DNA from: Amycolatopsis sp. FBCC-B4732
GTDB taxonomy: Bacteria; Actinomycetota; Actinomycetes; Mycobacteriales; Pseudonocardiaceae
Length of the DNA stretch: 64,000 nucleotides
Assembly (NCBI RefSeq): GCF_023008405.1
Contig: NZ_CP095376.1
Location: forward strand, 1,140,001-1,204,000
Direction of reading: 5' to 3'
Part shown: positions 12,477-20,609 of the stretch, piece by piece
Layout: every line of letters starts with the position of its first letter
Position numbering within the stretch: position 1 is the first letter of the stretch
Notes under the pieces: generated by a model
Told to the model about the DNA's origin: nothing
Databases searched by the model: none
Seen by the model: the letters and a program-made list of their open reading frames with translations, nothing else
Program-made: the position numbers and the translations under genes

Positions 12477-13343
12477 ATGGACTTGCGCGTGCTCCGGTAC
12501 TTCGTCGCGGTGGCCGAGGAACGCCACGTCGGCCGCGCGGCGAGCCGCCTGCACATGGCACAGCCGCCGCTGAGCCGCGCGGTCCGCGGGCTGGAGGACG
12601 AGCTGGGCGCGACGCTGTTCGACCGCACCTCGAAGGGCGTCACGCTCACCGCCGCGGGCGCGGTGCTGTACGAGGAGGCGACGGCACTGCTGGCCCAGTC
12701 GGCCCGCATCCGCGACCGCGTGACCGCGGCGGCGGGCACGGCGACCCTGGTGGTGGGGACGTTGGCGGACACCGCCGAGCAGGCCGGCGCCCGCCTGGTG
12801 GCGCTGTTCCGCGACCGCCACCCGCACGTCGACGTCCGGGTCCACGAGACGGATCTGGCCGACCCGACGGCGGGGTTGCGCACGGGCCTGGTCGACGTGG
12901 CCCTGACGCGGACTCCGTTCGGCACCGGGGGAATCAGCACCCACGTCCTGCGCCCGGTCCGCACCGGCGTGGTCCTGCGCGACGACGACCCCCTGTCGGG
13001 TCGCCCTTCGGTGTCCTCCGCGGACCTGGCCGGACGCCGCTGGATCCGCCTCCCGGACGGAACGGACCCGCTGTGGGCGGCCTATTGGACGGGCGGCGAG
13101 CCCCGGGAAGCCGCCCCGGTCGTCCGGACGATCCAGGAATGCCTGCAGGCGGTGCTGTGGAACGGGATTTCGGCGTTCGCGCCCCTCGGCCAGCCGCTCC
13201 CACCGGGCCTGCGCATCGTCCCGGTACCGGACCGCCCGCCGAGCGACCTGGTGGTGGCCTGGCCGAAGTCCGGCGGCGGCCCGCTGGTCCGCGGTTTCGT
13301 ACGCGTGGCGGCGTCGTTGGGGCCGGCGGACTGGACGCAGTGA
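12477..13343 (+). CDS. LysR family transcriptional regulator
   Basis: 288 residues with the standard N-terminal winged HTH: '[17 protein letters not shown]' and '[20 protein letters not shown]', followed by a two-lobed effector domain. The start at ATG 12477 follows 'tggaag'; an in-frame ATG 72 bases upstream would run through the promoter region. Divergent to the decarboxylase-like gene, so that gene and itself are the likely targets, with an aromatic acid a plausible effector (inference). Confidence 0.93.
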   Translation: MDLRVLRYFVAVAEERHVGRAASRLHMAQPPLSRAVRGLEDELGATLFDRTSKGVTLTAAGAVLYEEATALLAQSARIRDRVTAAAGTATLVVGTLADTAEQAGARLVALFRDRHPHVDVRVHETDLADPTAGLRTGLVDVALTRTPFGTGGISTHVLRPVRTGVVLRDDDPLSGRPSVSSADLAGRRWIRLPDGTDPLWAAYWTGGEPREAAPVVRTIQECLQAVLWNGISAFAPLGQPLPPGLRIVPVPDRPPSDLVVAWPKSGGGPLVRGFVRVAASLGPADWTQ

Positions 13344-13448
13344 CGCGGGCCGGCCCCGGCGCGACCGAACCGGCGGCCCTGCCCGCCCCCGAGCGCGCCC
13401 GGACCGCTTGCTGTTCCCCTCACCGGCCCGCCGAGGCACTCGACTCAC

Positions 13449-13967
13449 TCAGTGGTGCAGCCACCCGGCGAACACCGCAGGGGAAGCCGCGATCAGGCTG
13501 AACCGGATCCACCTTCCGGCCAGCCCGGTCGTCAAGAACGTGGCCAGCCGCATCTGCACCAGCCCGGCCAGCACGCTCGTCGCCATGAACGGCGGCAACC
13601 CCACCAGCGAACTGACCCCGTAAGTCCCGGCCATCCAGTGCGGGTGCCGGTGGCAGCGCTCCCGCAACCGTTCGACCCACCCGCGAATCCGCTTCGTCCG
13701 CAACTGCCACCGCACCCGCCGCGGCGTCAGAGGCCGCTCGCGGTGCAGCCGGTCGTGCAGCGGCTTCGGCAGCTTGATGGTCCCCCGCGCGGCGAGGTAG
13801 TACAGCGTCTTCCCGGCGATCTGCCCGACGGCGACCGCCGCCCCGAGCCACAGCCAGTGCAGGCCCGGCTGGCTCGCGCAGAGCCCGATCAGGAACACCT
13901 CGGCGTTGATCAGCGGCACGATGGCCGAACCGAACGCGACGCCCAGCGTCAGCAGGATCCAGCTCAT
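13449..13967 (-). CDS. VTT/DedA-like membrane protein
   Basis: 172 residues. Hydrophobic helices at both ends flank a basic middle section ('RRVRWQLRTKRIRGWVERLRE'-like). The pattern 'GSAIVPLINAEVFLIG' and 'GVSSLVGLPPFMATSVLAG' resembles the re-entrant loops of the VTT (SNARE-associated, DedA/TVP38) superfamily, linked to lipid flipping or envelope homeostasis. Convergent with the LysR gene (105-base gap) and divergent from gtrA-like. Function unknown. Confidence 0.7.
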   Translation of the reverse strand: MSWILLTLGVAFGSAIVPLINAEVFLIGLCASQPGLHWLWLGAAVAVGQIAGKTLYYLAARGTIKLPKPLHDRLHRERPLTPRRVRWQLRTKRIRGWVERLRERCHRHPHWMAGTYGVSSLVGLPPFMATSVLAGLVQMRLATFLTTGLAGRWIRFSLIAASPAVFAGWLHH

Positions 13968-14119
13968 CGTGTCACCTCCCGAAAATCGCTCGCGTTCTTC
14001 ACGTTATCAGTTCGAAATCCGGAAACACGGGGGTTGGCCCCCGTCTTCGGCCGGGGGTCCGCACCAGAAGATCACCTGCCGGACGGCTTCCGGTCACCTC
14101 CCGCTGGAACGCTGACGTC

Positions 14120-14785
14120 GTGGCCGCCGAGCAACCCCGTACGCCCGCTGACCGCTTCGGCGCCTTCTGCCGGGCCGTCGTCCGGGTACTGCCGCTGGGC
14201 CTGTCGCGGATCGTGGCCCCGACGTTCCTCGGCTTCTGCCTCATCAACGGTCTGACGTTCGGCGTCGACCTCGGGTTGCTGACGATCTTCCACGGCCTGC
14301 TCGGCTGGCCCGTGTGGCTGGCGATCACGGTCGCCTACGGCTGCGCGTTCGGGCTCAGCTTCGTGCTGAACCGGACGTTCAACTTCCATTCTCACGCCGC
14401 CGTCGGAATCCAGCTCGCCCTTTACATCGTGGCGATCGCCGTCAATTACGCCGCGTTTTTGCTGGGTGTGGGCGCGGGCCTGACGGCGCTGGGCGTCGAA
14501 TACCACGTCGCACGGCTGCTCGCGGGCGCCTGTGAGGGCGTCTTCATGTACGCCGTGCTGCGCTGGGTGATCTTCCGCGACTCAGGTGAGCGCGAGCTCG
14601 AGGGTGCCGGTGAGCCGGACCTCGCGGAGCAGCCGCTCGCCGGTGTCGAGCGTGCGGACCGTGCCGTCGGGGTTCCAGCCGGCCCGCCGGTAGAAGGCGA
14701 GGGTGGCGTGGTCGCCCTGGGCGACCCAGGCGATGCCGCGGCCGGCGCCGTCGGCCCGCAGGCCCGCGGCGGCCGTCGCGAGTAG
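14120..14785 (+). CDS. GtrA family membrane protein with unusual tail
   Basis: Residues 25-155 form four membrane helices of the GtrA family ('LGFCLINGLTFGVDLGLL', 'AFGLSFVLNRTFNF', 'EGVFMYAVLRWVIFRD'), proteins thought to help move lipid-linked sugars across the membrane. A normal GtrA would end near 'WVIFRD'. Here the frame runs on for about 65 more residues, a Gly/Ala/Glu-rich tail lying entirely antisense to the convergent GNAT gene. Either the stop codon was lost, or the two genes really overlap by about 200 bases. The GTG start has a weak ribosome site. Confidence 0.78.
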   Translation: MAAEQPRTPADRFGAFCRAVVRVLPLGLSRIVAPTFLGFCLINGLTFGVDLGLLTIFHGLLGWPVWLAITVAYGCAFGLSFVLNRTFNFHSHAAVGIQLALYIVAIAVNYAAFLLGVGAGLTALGVEYHVARLLAGACEGVFMYAVLRWVIFRDSGERELEGAGEPDLAEQPLAGVERADRAVGVPAGPPVEGEGGVVALGDPGDAAAGAVGPQARGGRRE

Positions 14786-15139
14786 CCGGCCGGCGTGGCC
14801 GCGCCGTCCCCACCGCGGCTCGACGAGCAGGGTGGCGATCAAGCCGGTGGAGCCGGCGTCCTCGGGCAGGCTGCCGTCGGCGGCGGCGACCTCTTCTTCG
14901 GGCGCGCGGCCGGCGACGCAGAACCCGACGGTGAACTCGCCCTCGGTGGCTACGTAGACCAGGCTGCCGGGGTAGTCGATGGTCTCGGTCCAGGTGCCGG
15001 CGAGGTCGGCGGCGTCCAGTTCGGCGAGCGCCTGCTTGCCCAGCAGGTCCTCGTAGGCGGCGTGCCAGGTGTCGCGTTGGATGCGGGCGATCTCCGCGGC
15101 GTCGGACAGGTCGGCGGGGCGGACGGCGGCGTCGCTCAT
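14582..15139 (-). CDS. GNAT family N-acetyltransferase
   Basis: 185 residues. The acetyl-CoA-binding motif A is visible as 'LLVEPRWGRRGHAGRLL' near residue 105, and the C-terminal 'ATLAFYRRAGWNPDGT' is the usual GNAT ending. Substrate unknown. ATG was preferred; a TTG two codons upstream is possible. Its 3' third overlaps the extended tail of the GtrA gene on the other strand. Confidence 0.88.
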   Translation of the reverse strand: MSDAAVRPADLSDAAEIARIQRDTWHAAYEDLLGKQALAELDAADLAGTWTETIDYPGSLVYVATEGEFTVGFCVAGRAPEEEVAAADGSLPEDAGSTGLIATLLVEPRWGRRGHAGRLLATAAAGLRADGAGRGIAWVAQGDHATLAFYRRAGWNPDGTVRTLDTGERLLREVRLTGTLELALT

Positions 15140-15253
15140 GGGCAAAAGTTAGTACAGCGGAGCGCAGCTCCTCCGTTGAGGGCGGTGGCGGGGGCATGGA
15201 TGGATATCGGGTCGCCGAAAACTGTCGGTGGTGGCTGGCATCATGAGCTCACC

Positions 15254-16468
15254 ATGCAAACGATCAGCGTCGCGACGGCCCGGAAGACCTTCCTGGCCGC
15301 ACAGGGCTTCACCGACCCGCGTCCCTCCGGCGAGCCGTCCCGGCGGCACCTGAAACGCGTGCTTTCGCGCGTCCAGCTGCTGCAGCTCGACTCGGTGAAC
15401 GTCGCGGTGCGGGCGCACTACATGCCGGTGTTCTCGCGCCTCGGTGCGTACGAGCCCGCGCTGCTGGACGCGGCGGCGTGGGCGCACTCGGCGCGTCAGC
15501 CGCGCCTGCTGGTGGAGACGTGGGCGCACGAGGCGAGCCTGCTGCCGATCGAAGACTGGCCGCTGATCCGCTCGGGCGCGAAGCGCGACGGCTGGTGGAA
15601 GCACTATGGCCCCTTGATCGAGAAGTCGCCGGGGCTGGTCGAAGAGATCCTTTCGGTGGTCAAGGAACTCGGCCCGATCGGCGCGGGCGGCATCGAGCGC
15701 GAGGTCGAGGCGGACGCGCAGCGGCGGGGGCCGGGCTCGTGGTGGGAGCGGTCCGAGGTCAAGCGCGTCTGCGAGTACCTGTTCGGCATCGGCCAGCTGA
15801 CCACGGGCACGCGCCGGTCGTTCGAGCGGCTGTACGACCTGACCGAACGGGTGGTCCCGCCGGACGTCCTGGCCCGGACGGTCTCGGCGGAGGAGGGCGC
15901 GCGCGGCCTGATCGAGCGTTCGGCGCGCGCACTGGGCGTCGCGACGGAGACGGACCTGCGCGACTACTACCGCCTCGGCCCGGCCCCGGCACGCCAGGCG
16001 GTGGCGGAGCTGGTCGAATCCGGTGTCCTGGAGCCGGTTTCGGTGCGCGGCTGGAAGGCGGTGGCGTACCGGCACGCCGAGGCCCGCACGCCGCGGTCGG
16101 TGACCGGCCGGGCGCTGCTGTGCCCGTTCGACCCGCTGATCTGGGAACGCGCGCGCACCGAGCGGCTCTTCGGGTTCCACTACCGGATCGAGATCTACGT
16201 CCCGGAGCCGAAGCGCGTGTACGGCTACTACGTGTTCCCGTTCCTGCTGGACGGCGAACTGGTCGGGCGGGTGGACCTGAAGTCCGACCGCGCGGCGGGT
16301 GTCCTGCGGGTGCAGGGCGCCTTCGCGGAGGAGGGCGCCGACGTGGCGCGCGTGCTCCCGGAGCTGGCCGCGGAGCTGCGGCACATGGCGGAGTGGCTCG
16401 GCCTGTCCGGCGTCGCGGTGGGCACCCGCGGCGAGCTGGCCCGGCCCCTGGCGAAACTGGTGCGCTGA
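15254..16468 (+). CDS. YcaQ/AlkZ-type DNA glycosylase family protein
   Basis: 404 residues of the winged-helix family that includes E. coli YcaQ (crosslink repair) and Streptomyces AlkZ (azinomycin resistance). Near residue 43 'VQLLQLDSVNVAVRAHYMPV' carries the QxD catalytic motif of the YcaQ branch (QLD), rather than the QxQ of AlkZ. 'RHMAEWLGL' closes the protein. It probably unhooks alkylated purines or interstrand crosslinks from DNA; the lesion is inferred from the motif class. ATG start; the upstream extension of the frame overlaps the divergent GNAT gene. Convergent with a TetR gene, three bases between stops. Confidence 0.85.
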   Translation: MQTISVATARKTFLAAQGFTDPRPSGEPSRRHLKRVLSRVQLLQLDSVNVAVRAHYMPVFSRLGAYEPALLDAAAWAHSARQPRLLVETWAHEASLLPIEDWPLIRSGAKRDGWWKHYGPLIEKSPGLVEEILSVVKELGPIGAGGIEREVEADAQRRGPGSWWERSEVKRVCEYLFGIGQLTTGTRRSFERLYDLTERVVPPDVLARTVSAEEGARGLIERSARALGVATETDLRDYYRLGPAPARQAVAELVESGVLEPVSVRGWKAVAYRHAEARTPRSVTGRALLCPFDPLIWERARTERLFGFHYRIEIYVPEPKRVYGYYVFPFLLDGELVGRVDLKSDRAAGVLRVQGAFAEEGADVARVLPELAAELRHMAEWLGLSGVAVGTRGELARPLAKLVR

Positions 16469-16471
16469 CGG

Positions 16472-17152
16472 CTATTCCACCGCATGGACCGTGCCGATCC
16501 CGGTCAGGATGAGGTCGACGCCCGCCAGGAACTGTTCGCGGTCGTCGTGGTCGCGCATCTCGTCGGCGACCGCCCGCGCGAAGGGGTACTCCTCGGCGTC
16601 GAGCGCCTCCCACGCGGTCGAGACGGCGTCGAGGAACTCGCCGCGGCCGGCGCCGGGGTGCACGACGCGCGCGTTCGCGGCGTTCTGGCCGGCGGCGCCG
16701 AGAACGTAGTGCACCAGCGCCGAGGTCGCCGTGAACCAGCTGCCCTTCGGCACGCCCAGGTCGCGGACGTGCCGTCCGAAGCTCTCGAAGATCTTCGGCG
16801 TCACCGAACCCGACGGACCGCGCGAAAGCTGCGCCGAGAGCTGCGGGGCGAGCCACGGGTGGCCCTCGATCGCGTCGAACAGGCCGAGCGCGACGGCGCG
16901 GACCTCGTCCTGCGGTGACCCGGCGGGCTCGGCGCGCCCGGCCCTCAACGCGGCCGAGACCACGGCGCCGGTCGCGGCGTCGAGCAGTTCGCCCTTGTTC
17001 GCCACGTGCCAGTAGATCGCCCCGGGGCCGGTGGCGAGGCGCTCGGTCAGCGCGCGGAACGTCAACCCGCGCTCGCCGTCGGCGTCGAGCAGTTCGACCG
17101 CCGTCTCGATGATGCGCGCCCGCGAGAGGGCTTCTGTGCGCCGTTGTGCCAT
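16472..17152 (-). CDS. TetR family regulator (TetR_C type)
   Basis: 226 residues. N-terminal HTH: 'IIETAVELLDADGERGLTFR' then 'GAIYWHVANKGELLDA'. The YWHVxNKxxLLD pattern is that of TetR/TetR_C-type repressors of drug genes. The C-terminal ligand domain ends with 'DREQFLAGVDLILTGI'. Divergent from an FAD monooxygenase of the TetX-like class, with a paired palindromic operator between them, so it most likely represses both genes until a small molecule binds. Confidence 0.92.
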   Translation of the reverse strand: MAQRRTEALSRARIIETAVELLDADGERGLTFRALTERLATGPGAIYWHVANKGELLDAATGAVVSAALRAGRAEPAGSPQDEVRAVALGLFDAIEGHPWLAPQLSAQLSRGPSGSVTPKIFESFGRHVRDLGVPKGSWFTATSALVHYVLGAAGQNAANARVVHPGAGRGEFLDAVSTAWEALDAEEYPFARAVADEMRDHDDREQFLAGVDLILTGIGTVHAVE

Positions 17153-17160
17153 GCCTCATC

Positions 17161-17204
17161 TTGACATGTCTGGAACGCCGTTCCAATATTGGAACCACGT
17201 TCCA
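17161..17204 (+). promoter_or_regulatory. promoter with double TetR operator
   Basis: TTGACA (17161-17166), a 17-base spacer and CAATAT (17184-17189) form a good promoter toward the monooxygenase. Two near-identical palindromes overlap it: TGGAACGCCGTTCCA (17171-17185) and TGGAACCACGTTCCA (17190-17204), four bases apart. Their junction makes a further palindrome, TTCCAATATTGGAA. This is the expected layout for repression by two TetR dimers. Confidence 0.85.
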
Positions 17205-17219
17205 GAAAGAGGAGTCGCG

Positions 17220-18338
17220 ATGTCCATCCCCGTCACGATCGTCGGCGCCGGCCTCGGCGGGCTCACGCTCGCCCGCGTCCTGCACGTCCACGGCATCCCG
17301 GTCACGGTCCACGAAGCGGAGAGCTCGCCGTCCGCGCGCACGCAGGGCGGCATGCTCGACATCCACGAGCACAACGGCCAGCCGGCCCTCGAGGCAGCGG
17401 GGCTGACCGACGGCTTCCGCGCCCTGATCCTGGAGGGCCGCGAAGCTACGCGGATCCTGGACCGGACGGGCAAGGTCCTGCTCGACGAGCCGGACGACGG
17501 CACCGGCGGCCGCCCCGAGGTCCAGCGAGGCGAGCTGCGCGGCCTCCTGCTCGACTCACTGCCCGCGGGCACGGTCCGCTGGGACCACAAGGTCACCGCG
17601 GCCCGGTCCCTGGGCGACGGCCGCCACGAGCTGACGTTCGCCGACGGCACGACGGCGACCACCGGCCTGCTGGTCGGCGCGGACGGCGCGTGGTCCCGCA
17701 TCCGCCCCCTGGTGTCGGACGCGGTCCCGGAGTACGTCGGCACGTCGTTCGTGGAGACGTACCTGTTCGACAGCGACACCCGCCACCCGGCAACCGCGAA
17801 GGCGGCCGGGGGAGGAGCGCTGTTCGTGCCGGAGCCGGGCAAGGGCATCCAGGCGCACCGCGAAACGGGCGGCACGCTCCACACGTACGTGGTGCTGGCG
17901 AAACCGCAGGACTGGTTCACCGACTTCACCGACCCGGACGCGGCCAGAGCCCAGATCGCGGCCGAGTTCACGGACTGGGCCCCGGAACTGACGGCCCTGA
18001 TCACCGACGGCGAGACGGCACCGGTGTTGCGCCCGATCAACGCCCTGCCGCCCGGCCACAACTGGCCCCGCACCCCGGGCGTGACGCTCCTGGGCGACGC
18101 GGCCCACCTATCGGTCCCGAACGGCGAAGGCGCCAACCTGGCGATGCAGGACGGCGCGGAACTGGGCCGAGCAATCGCCGCCCACCCGGACGACCCGGAG
18201 GCCGCCTTGGCCGAGTACGAGCGGGAGTTGTTCCCCCGCAGCGCAAAGGAAGCGGCGGAGGCGGAGCGTGATTTCGAGACCTGCTTCGGCGAGCGGACCC
18301 CGCACAGCCTGATCGACCTGTTCACGGGCCAGGGCTAG
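17220..18338 (+). CDS. FAD-dependent monooxygenase (TetX-like class)
   Basis: 372 residues. 'VTIVGAGLGGLTLARVL' is the N-terminal dinucleotide-binding motif, 'GLLVGADGAWSRIR' is the DG motif, and 'GVTLLGDAAHLSVPNGEGAN' is the GD motif of class A flavoprotein hydroxylases. The 'NGEGANLAMQDG' form is typical of TetX and related drug-inactivating enzymes. It probably hydroxylates an aromatic or polyketide compound using NADPH and oxygen. A strong 'aaagaggag' precedes the ATG. The adjacent TetR and double operator suggest a substrate-inducible detoxification pair; a resistance role is inference. Confidence 0.88.
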   Translation: MSIPVTIVGAGLGGLTLARVLHVHGIPVTVHEAESSPSARTQGGMLDIHEHNGQPALEAAGLTDGFRALILEGREATRILDRTGKVLLDEPDDGTGGRPEVQRGELRGLLLDSLPAGTVRWDHKVTAARSLGDGRHELTFADGTTATTGLLVGADGAWSRIRPLVSDAVPEYVGTSFVETYLFDSDTRHPATAKAAGGGALFVPEPGKGIQAHRETGGTLHTYVVLAKPQDWFTDFTDPDAARAQIAAEFTDWAPELTALITDGETAPVLRPINALPPGHNWPRTPGVTLLGDAAHLSVPNGEGANLAMQDGAELGRAIAAHPDDPEAALAEYERELFPRSAKEAAEAERDFETCFGERTPHSLIDLFTGQG

Positions 18339-19012
18339 GGTCCGGCGCCGGTCCACAGTGGACTCAGGGGGGTTGCGTGCCGCCGATGCCACGGCCAGGC
18401 CCGCGTAGCCGCCAACCGCGACCGCCGCGTCGACATCGCGGTCCGGTGGCCATGCCGCCTCGCCCCGCGACTGCGCCGCCGAGCGCCGCAACCGCTGTTT
18501 CCGCCGGCTGTACTCACCGACTCGGCCCCGACCCGCCGCGCTCGCCGCGGCGACATGCCGCCCGCCGCTCCCACGGTCGTGGTCGGCGGCCGCGGCAACC
18601 GATGGCGTTGCCTGCAGCCGCGGCCCCCTGGCAGCCGCATTTGGCGGCCGTCGCCTGCCGTGCTCGCCGCCCCGGCGATATGCTCGTCGCCGCGGCGACG
18701 GCCCGCGGGCGCCCGGATACCGCGCTGCCACGTCCCGCGACCGCTCCCGCCGGGGAGCTGCCCCAGCCGCATCGCCACCGCCACATCGCCCCGGCCACAT
18801 GCCAGTCGCCCCGGCGACATGCTCGTCGCCGCAACGACGGCCCGTGGCGGCCCCGGATACCGCGCCGTCGCGTCCCGTCCAACGACCGCTCCCGCCAGAG
18901 AGCTGCCCCAACCGCATCGCCACCGCCGCGTCGCCCCGGCCACATCGGCACTCCACCGCATCGCCTCAGCCCCGTCGTCGCGGCGACCGGCCACATCTCC
19001 CCACGCACGCAG
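18339..19012. other. GC-rich repetitive intergenic tract
   Basis: About 670 bases with no credible gene. A dyad, GTCCACAGTGGAC (18351-18363), follows the monooxygenase stop. After that the sequence is a degenerate array of short words (CGGCGACATG, CCGGCCACAT, GTCGCCGC) with one long direct repeat described separately. Reading frames on both strands are Arg/Pro/Ala-rich with no domain pattern. Confidence 0.6.
18670..18947. repeat. two tandem ~139-bp imperfect repeats
   Basis: Two copies, beginning CCCCGGCGAYATGCTCGTCG at 18670 and 18809, share the same order of words down to 'GCATCGCCACCGCC' and 'CGCCCCGGCCACAT'. The copies differ by scattered substitutions and small indels. Shorter partial copies flank them. 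Confidence 0.75.
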
Positions 19013-19050
19013 ACGGGCCGTCCCCGGCACCCCCGCCGGGAACGGCCCGT
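19013..19050 (-). terminator. hairpin after DUF4097 gene
   Basis: ACGGGCCGT and ACGGCCCGT arms with an inner CCCGGC/GCCGGG extension, starting 12 bases beyond the stop of the minus-strand gene. No T-run. Confidence 0.7.
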
Positions 19051-19061
19051 CTCCCCCTTAC

Positions 19062-19973
19062 TCAGCCGGCCGCGCGTGTCACCACGGCGTTGCCGGAACC
19101 CGTCCGCGCCCGGACCCTCAGCTTCACGTCACCCTCCGGCGCCGCCGCCAGCACGTCCAGCTCGCTGGAAACCCGCCCGCCGCTCGACGTCAGATCGATC
19201 TCCGCCGCCGTGCCGCCGCGGATCCCGATCCGCACCTCGCCCGAGCCCGTGATCAAGTCCAGCGAGCCCGAAGCCGCATCGGCCACCGACAGGTCGCCGC
19301 TTCCCGTACGGGCCATCACCTCGCCCGAAACCGCGCCCAGCCAGACGTTGCCCGTTCCGGTCGCCAGCGTGGCCGAGCCCGCCACCGAGGACGCCTCGAC
19401 GTGGCCGCTGCCGCTGCGGAGCTGGAGGCCGGCCAGGGTCGGGCCGAGGGTGATGCCGCCGCTGCCGGTGCGGATCGTGGCCGAGCCGTCCGCGCGGTCG
19501 AGCTTGACCTCGCCGGAGCCCGTCAGCAGGTCGACGCGGCCGGCCGAACCCGTCACCGTCACGTCCGCCGCGCCCGCGCGCACCTCCACGTGCGAGCCCG
19601 CCGGGGCGTGCACCTTCACCGACAGCGCGACGTTTCGCAGCTGCCACGCCTTCGGGGCCTGGACGACCAGGCGGTTGCCCAGCTTCTCGATCCGGCTCTG
19701 CCGCACCGCTTCGGCGGGGGAGCTCGCCGGGTCCACGCCCAGCTGGTCGCCGAAGCGCTCGCCGACCCACGACAGCAGGTTGTTCACCCCCGCCACCCAC
19801 GGCTGCTGCTCACCCTGGTCGTGCCGCAGCTCCACCCGCGCGCCCGAGTCGCCGTCGAGGACGACTTCGACGCGCCCGATCGTCACGCTGACGTCGAGCT
19901 CCAGCGGGCCTTCGGCCTCGAAGTCGTCGACCCGCACCAGCTCGTCGGCCGGCGTCGTCTGTTCCTCGCTCAT
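19062..19973 (-). CDS. DUF4097-family beta-helix protein
   Basis: 303 residues. The second half is a run of repeated beta-strands built around 'TGSG' turns ('LLTGSGEVKLDRADG', 'IRTGSGGITLG', 'LRSGSGHVEASS', 'ARTGSGDLSVAD', 'ITGSGEVRIGI'), the DUF4097/adhesin-like fold. No signal peptide or membrane anchor is seen, so it appears cytoplasmic. Role unknown. It starts 10 bases after the ribbon-helix-helix gene, so the two form a unit, and in other actinomycetes such pairs are common by my recollection. Confidence 0.85.
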   Translation of the reverse strand: MSEEQTTPADELVRVDDFEAEGPLELDVSVTIGRVEVVLDGDSGARVELRHDQGEQQPWVAGVNNLLSWVGERFGDQLGVDPASSPAEAVRQSRIEKLGNRLVVQAPKAWQLRNVALSVKVHAPAGSHVEVRAGAADVTVTGSAGRVDLLTGSGEVKLDRADGSATIRTGSGGITLGPTLAGLQLRSGSGHVEASSVAGSATLATGTGNVWLGAVSGEVMARTGSGDLSVADAASGSLDLITGSGEVRIGIRGGTAAEIDLTSSGGRVSSELDVLAAAPEGDVKLRVRARTGSGNAVVTRAAG

Positions 19974-19983
19974 TTCCGTCCCC

Positions 19984-20487
19984 TCAGCCTTCGACCCAGC
20001 CGTGCAGGCGCGACCCGGATCGGTCGTCCTTGCCGTGGTGCTGCTTGTGCCCGCCGCCGCCGAGCGCGCCCTGCACCGCCTGGGAAACGAACGTGTTCAG
20101 CGAGACTCCCTGCGCCGCCGCCGCGCGCTCGGCCTGCCCCTTGATCTGCTCGACCAGGCGCAGGGTGATGCGGGTGATGTCGCCGCCGTCGATCGGTGGT
20201 GGCGGTGTGGTGTCACGTGGTGTCGCGCGTGGTGCCGGCTCCTCGGCGGCACCGGTGACGACCACGCGGACGTCGCGCCCGTCCAGCCGCACGTCCACGA
20301 CCTGGCCCGGCAAGGCGGCCGTGACCTCGGCGGCGAGGTCGGCGAGGGCGTTCATCAACGTCAGGCGGACGGCTGGTTCGAGCGCGGAGGACAGCAACGC
20401 GGCCGCTCGCCGGGTCTGCTCGTCCCCGGCGGCAGCCGTGTTCGCGAGGTCCTCGCGAAGGTTGGCGATGTACGGCGTCAAGTCCAT
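19984..20487 (-). CDS. ribbon-helix-helix (HicB-like) regulator
   Basis: 167 residues. Near residue 105, 'ITRITLRLVEQIKGQAERAA' followed by 'GVSLNTFVSQAVQGAL' is a ribbon-helix-helix DNA-binding unit as in HicB antitoxins. The N-terminal 90 residues are helical and unassigned, and the C-terminus is His/Gly-rich. There is no HicA-like toxin beside it, so it is probably a regulator of its own two-gene unit. The ATG lies inside an inverted repeat that looks like its operator. Confidence 0.78.
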   Translation of the reverse strand: MDLTPYIANLREDLANTAAAGDEQTRRAAALLSSALEPAVRLTLMNALADLAAEVTAALPGQVVDVRLDGRDVRVVVTGAAEEPAPRATPRDTTPPPPIDGGDITRITLRLVEQIKGQAERAAAAQGVSLNTFVSQAVQGALGGGGHKQHHGKDDRSGSRLHGWVEG

Positions 20488-20539
20488 GACACCACTATGA
20501 CGTCAACCGTGGTGTCAGTCAAGGAAGCCGATGGTGTCA
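20487..20539. promoter_or_regulatory. candidate ribbon-helix-helix operator
   Basis: Perfect arms TGACACCAC (20487-20495) and GTGGTGTCA (20509-20517) with a 13-base centre, followed by a third half-site, TGGTGTCA (20532-20539). The first arm contains the start codon of the RHH gene, so binding would block its own expression. Confidence 0.65.
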
Positions 20540-20609
20540 CGCGTCGCCCGGGACTCCCGCACGGCCCGCGGATAGGCTGCCGGGGGAGTCGTGGACAAGG
20601 AGTGCTGAC

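Noticed and set aside
14120..14785. GtrA gene ending at the normal family length
   Set aside because: No stop codon exists near 14585 in that frame, so the long tail was kept in the feature and flagged as odd.
18377..19252. Overlapping frames on both strands in the repeat tract
   Set aside because: Low-complexity Arg/Pro/Gly/Ala products without start context or domains; best explained by GC bias.
19984..20487. HicAB toxin-antitoxin module
   Set aside because: Only the HicB-like DNA-binding half is present; no HicA-sized partner on either side.
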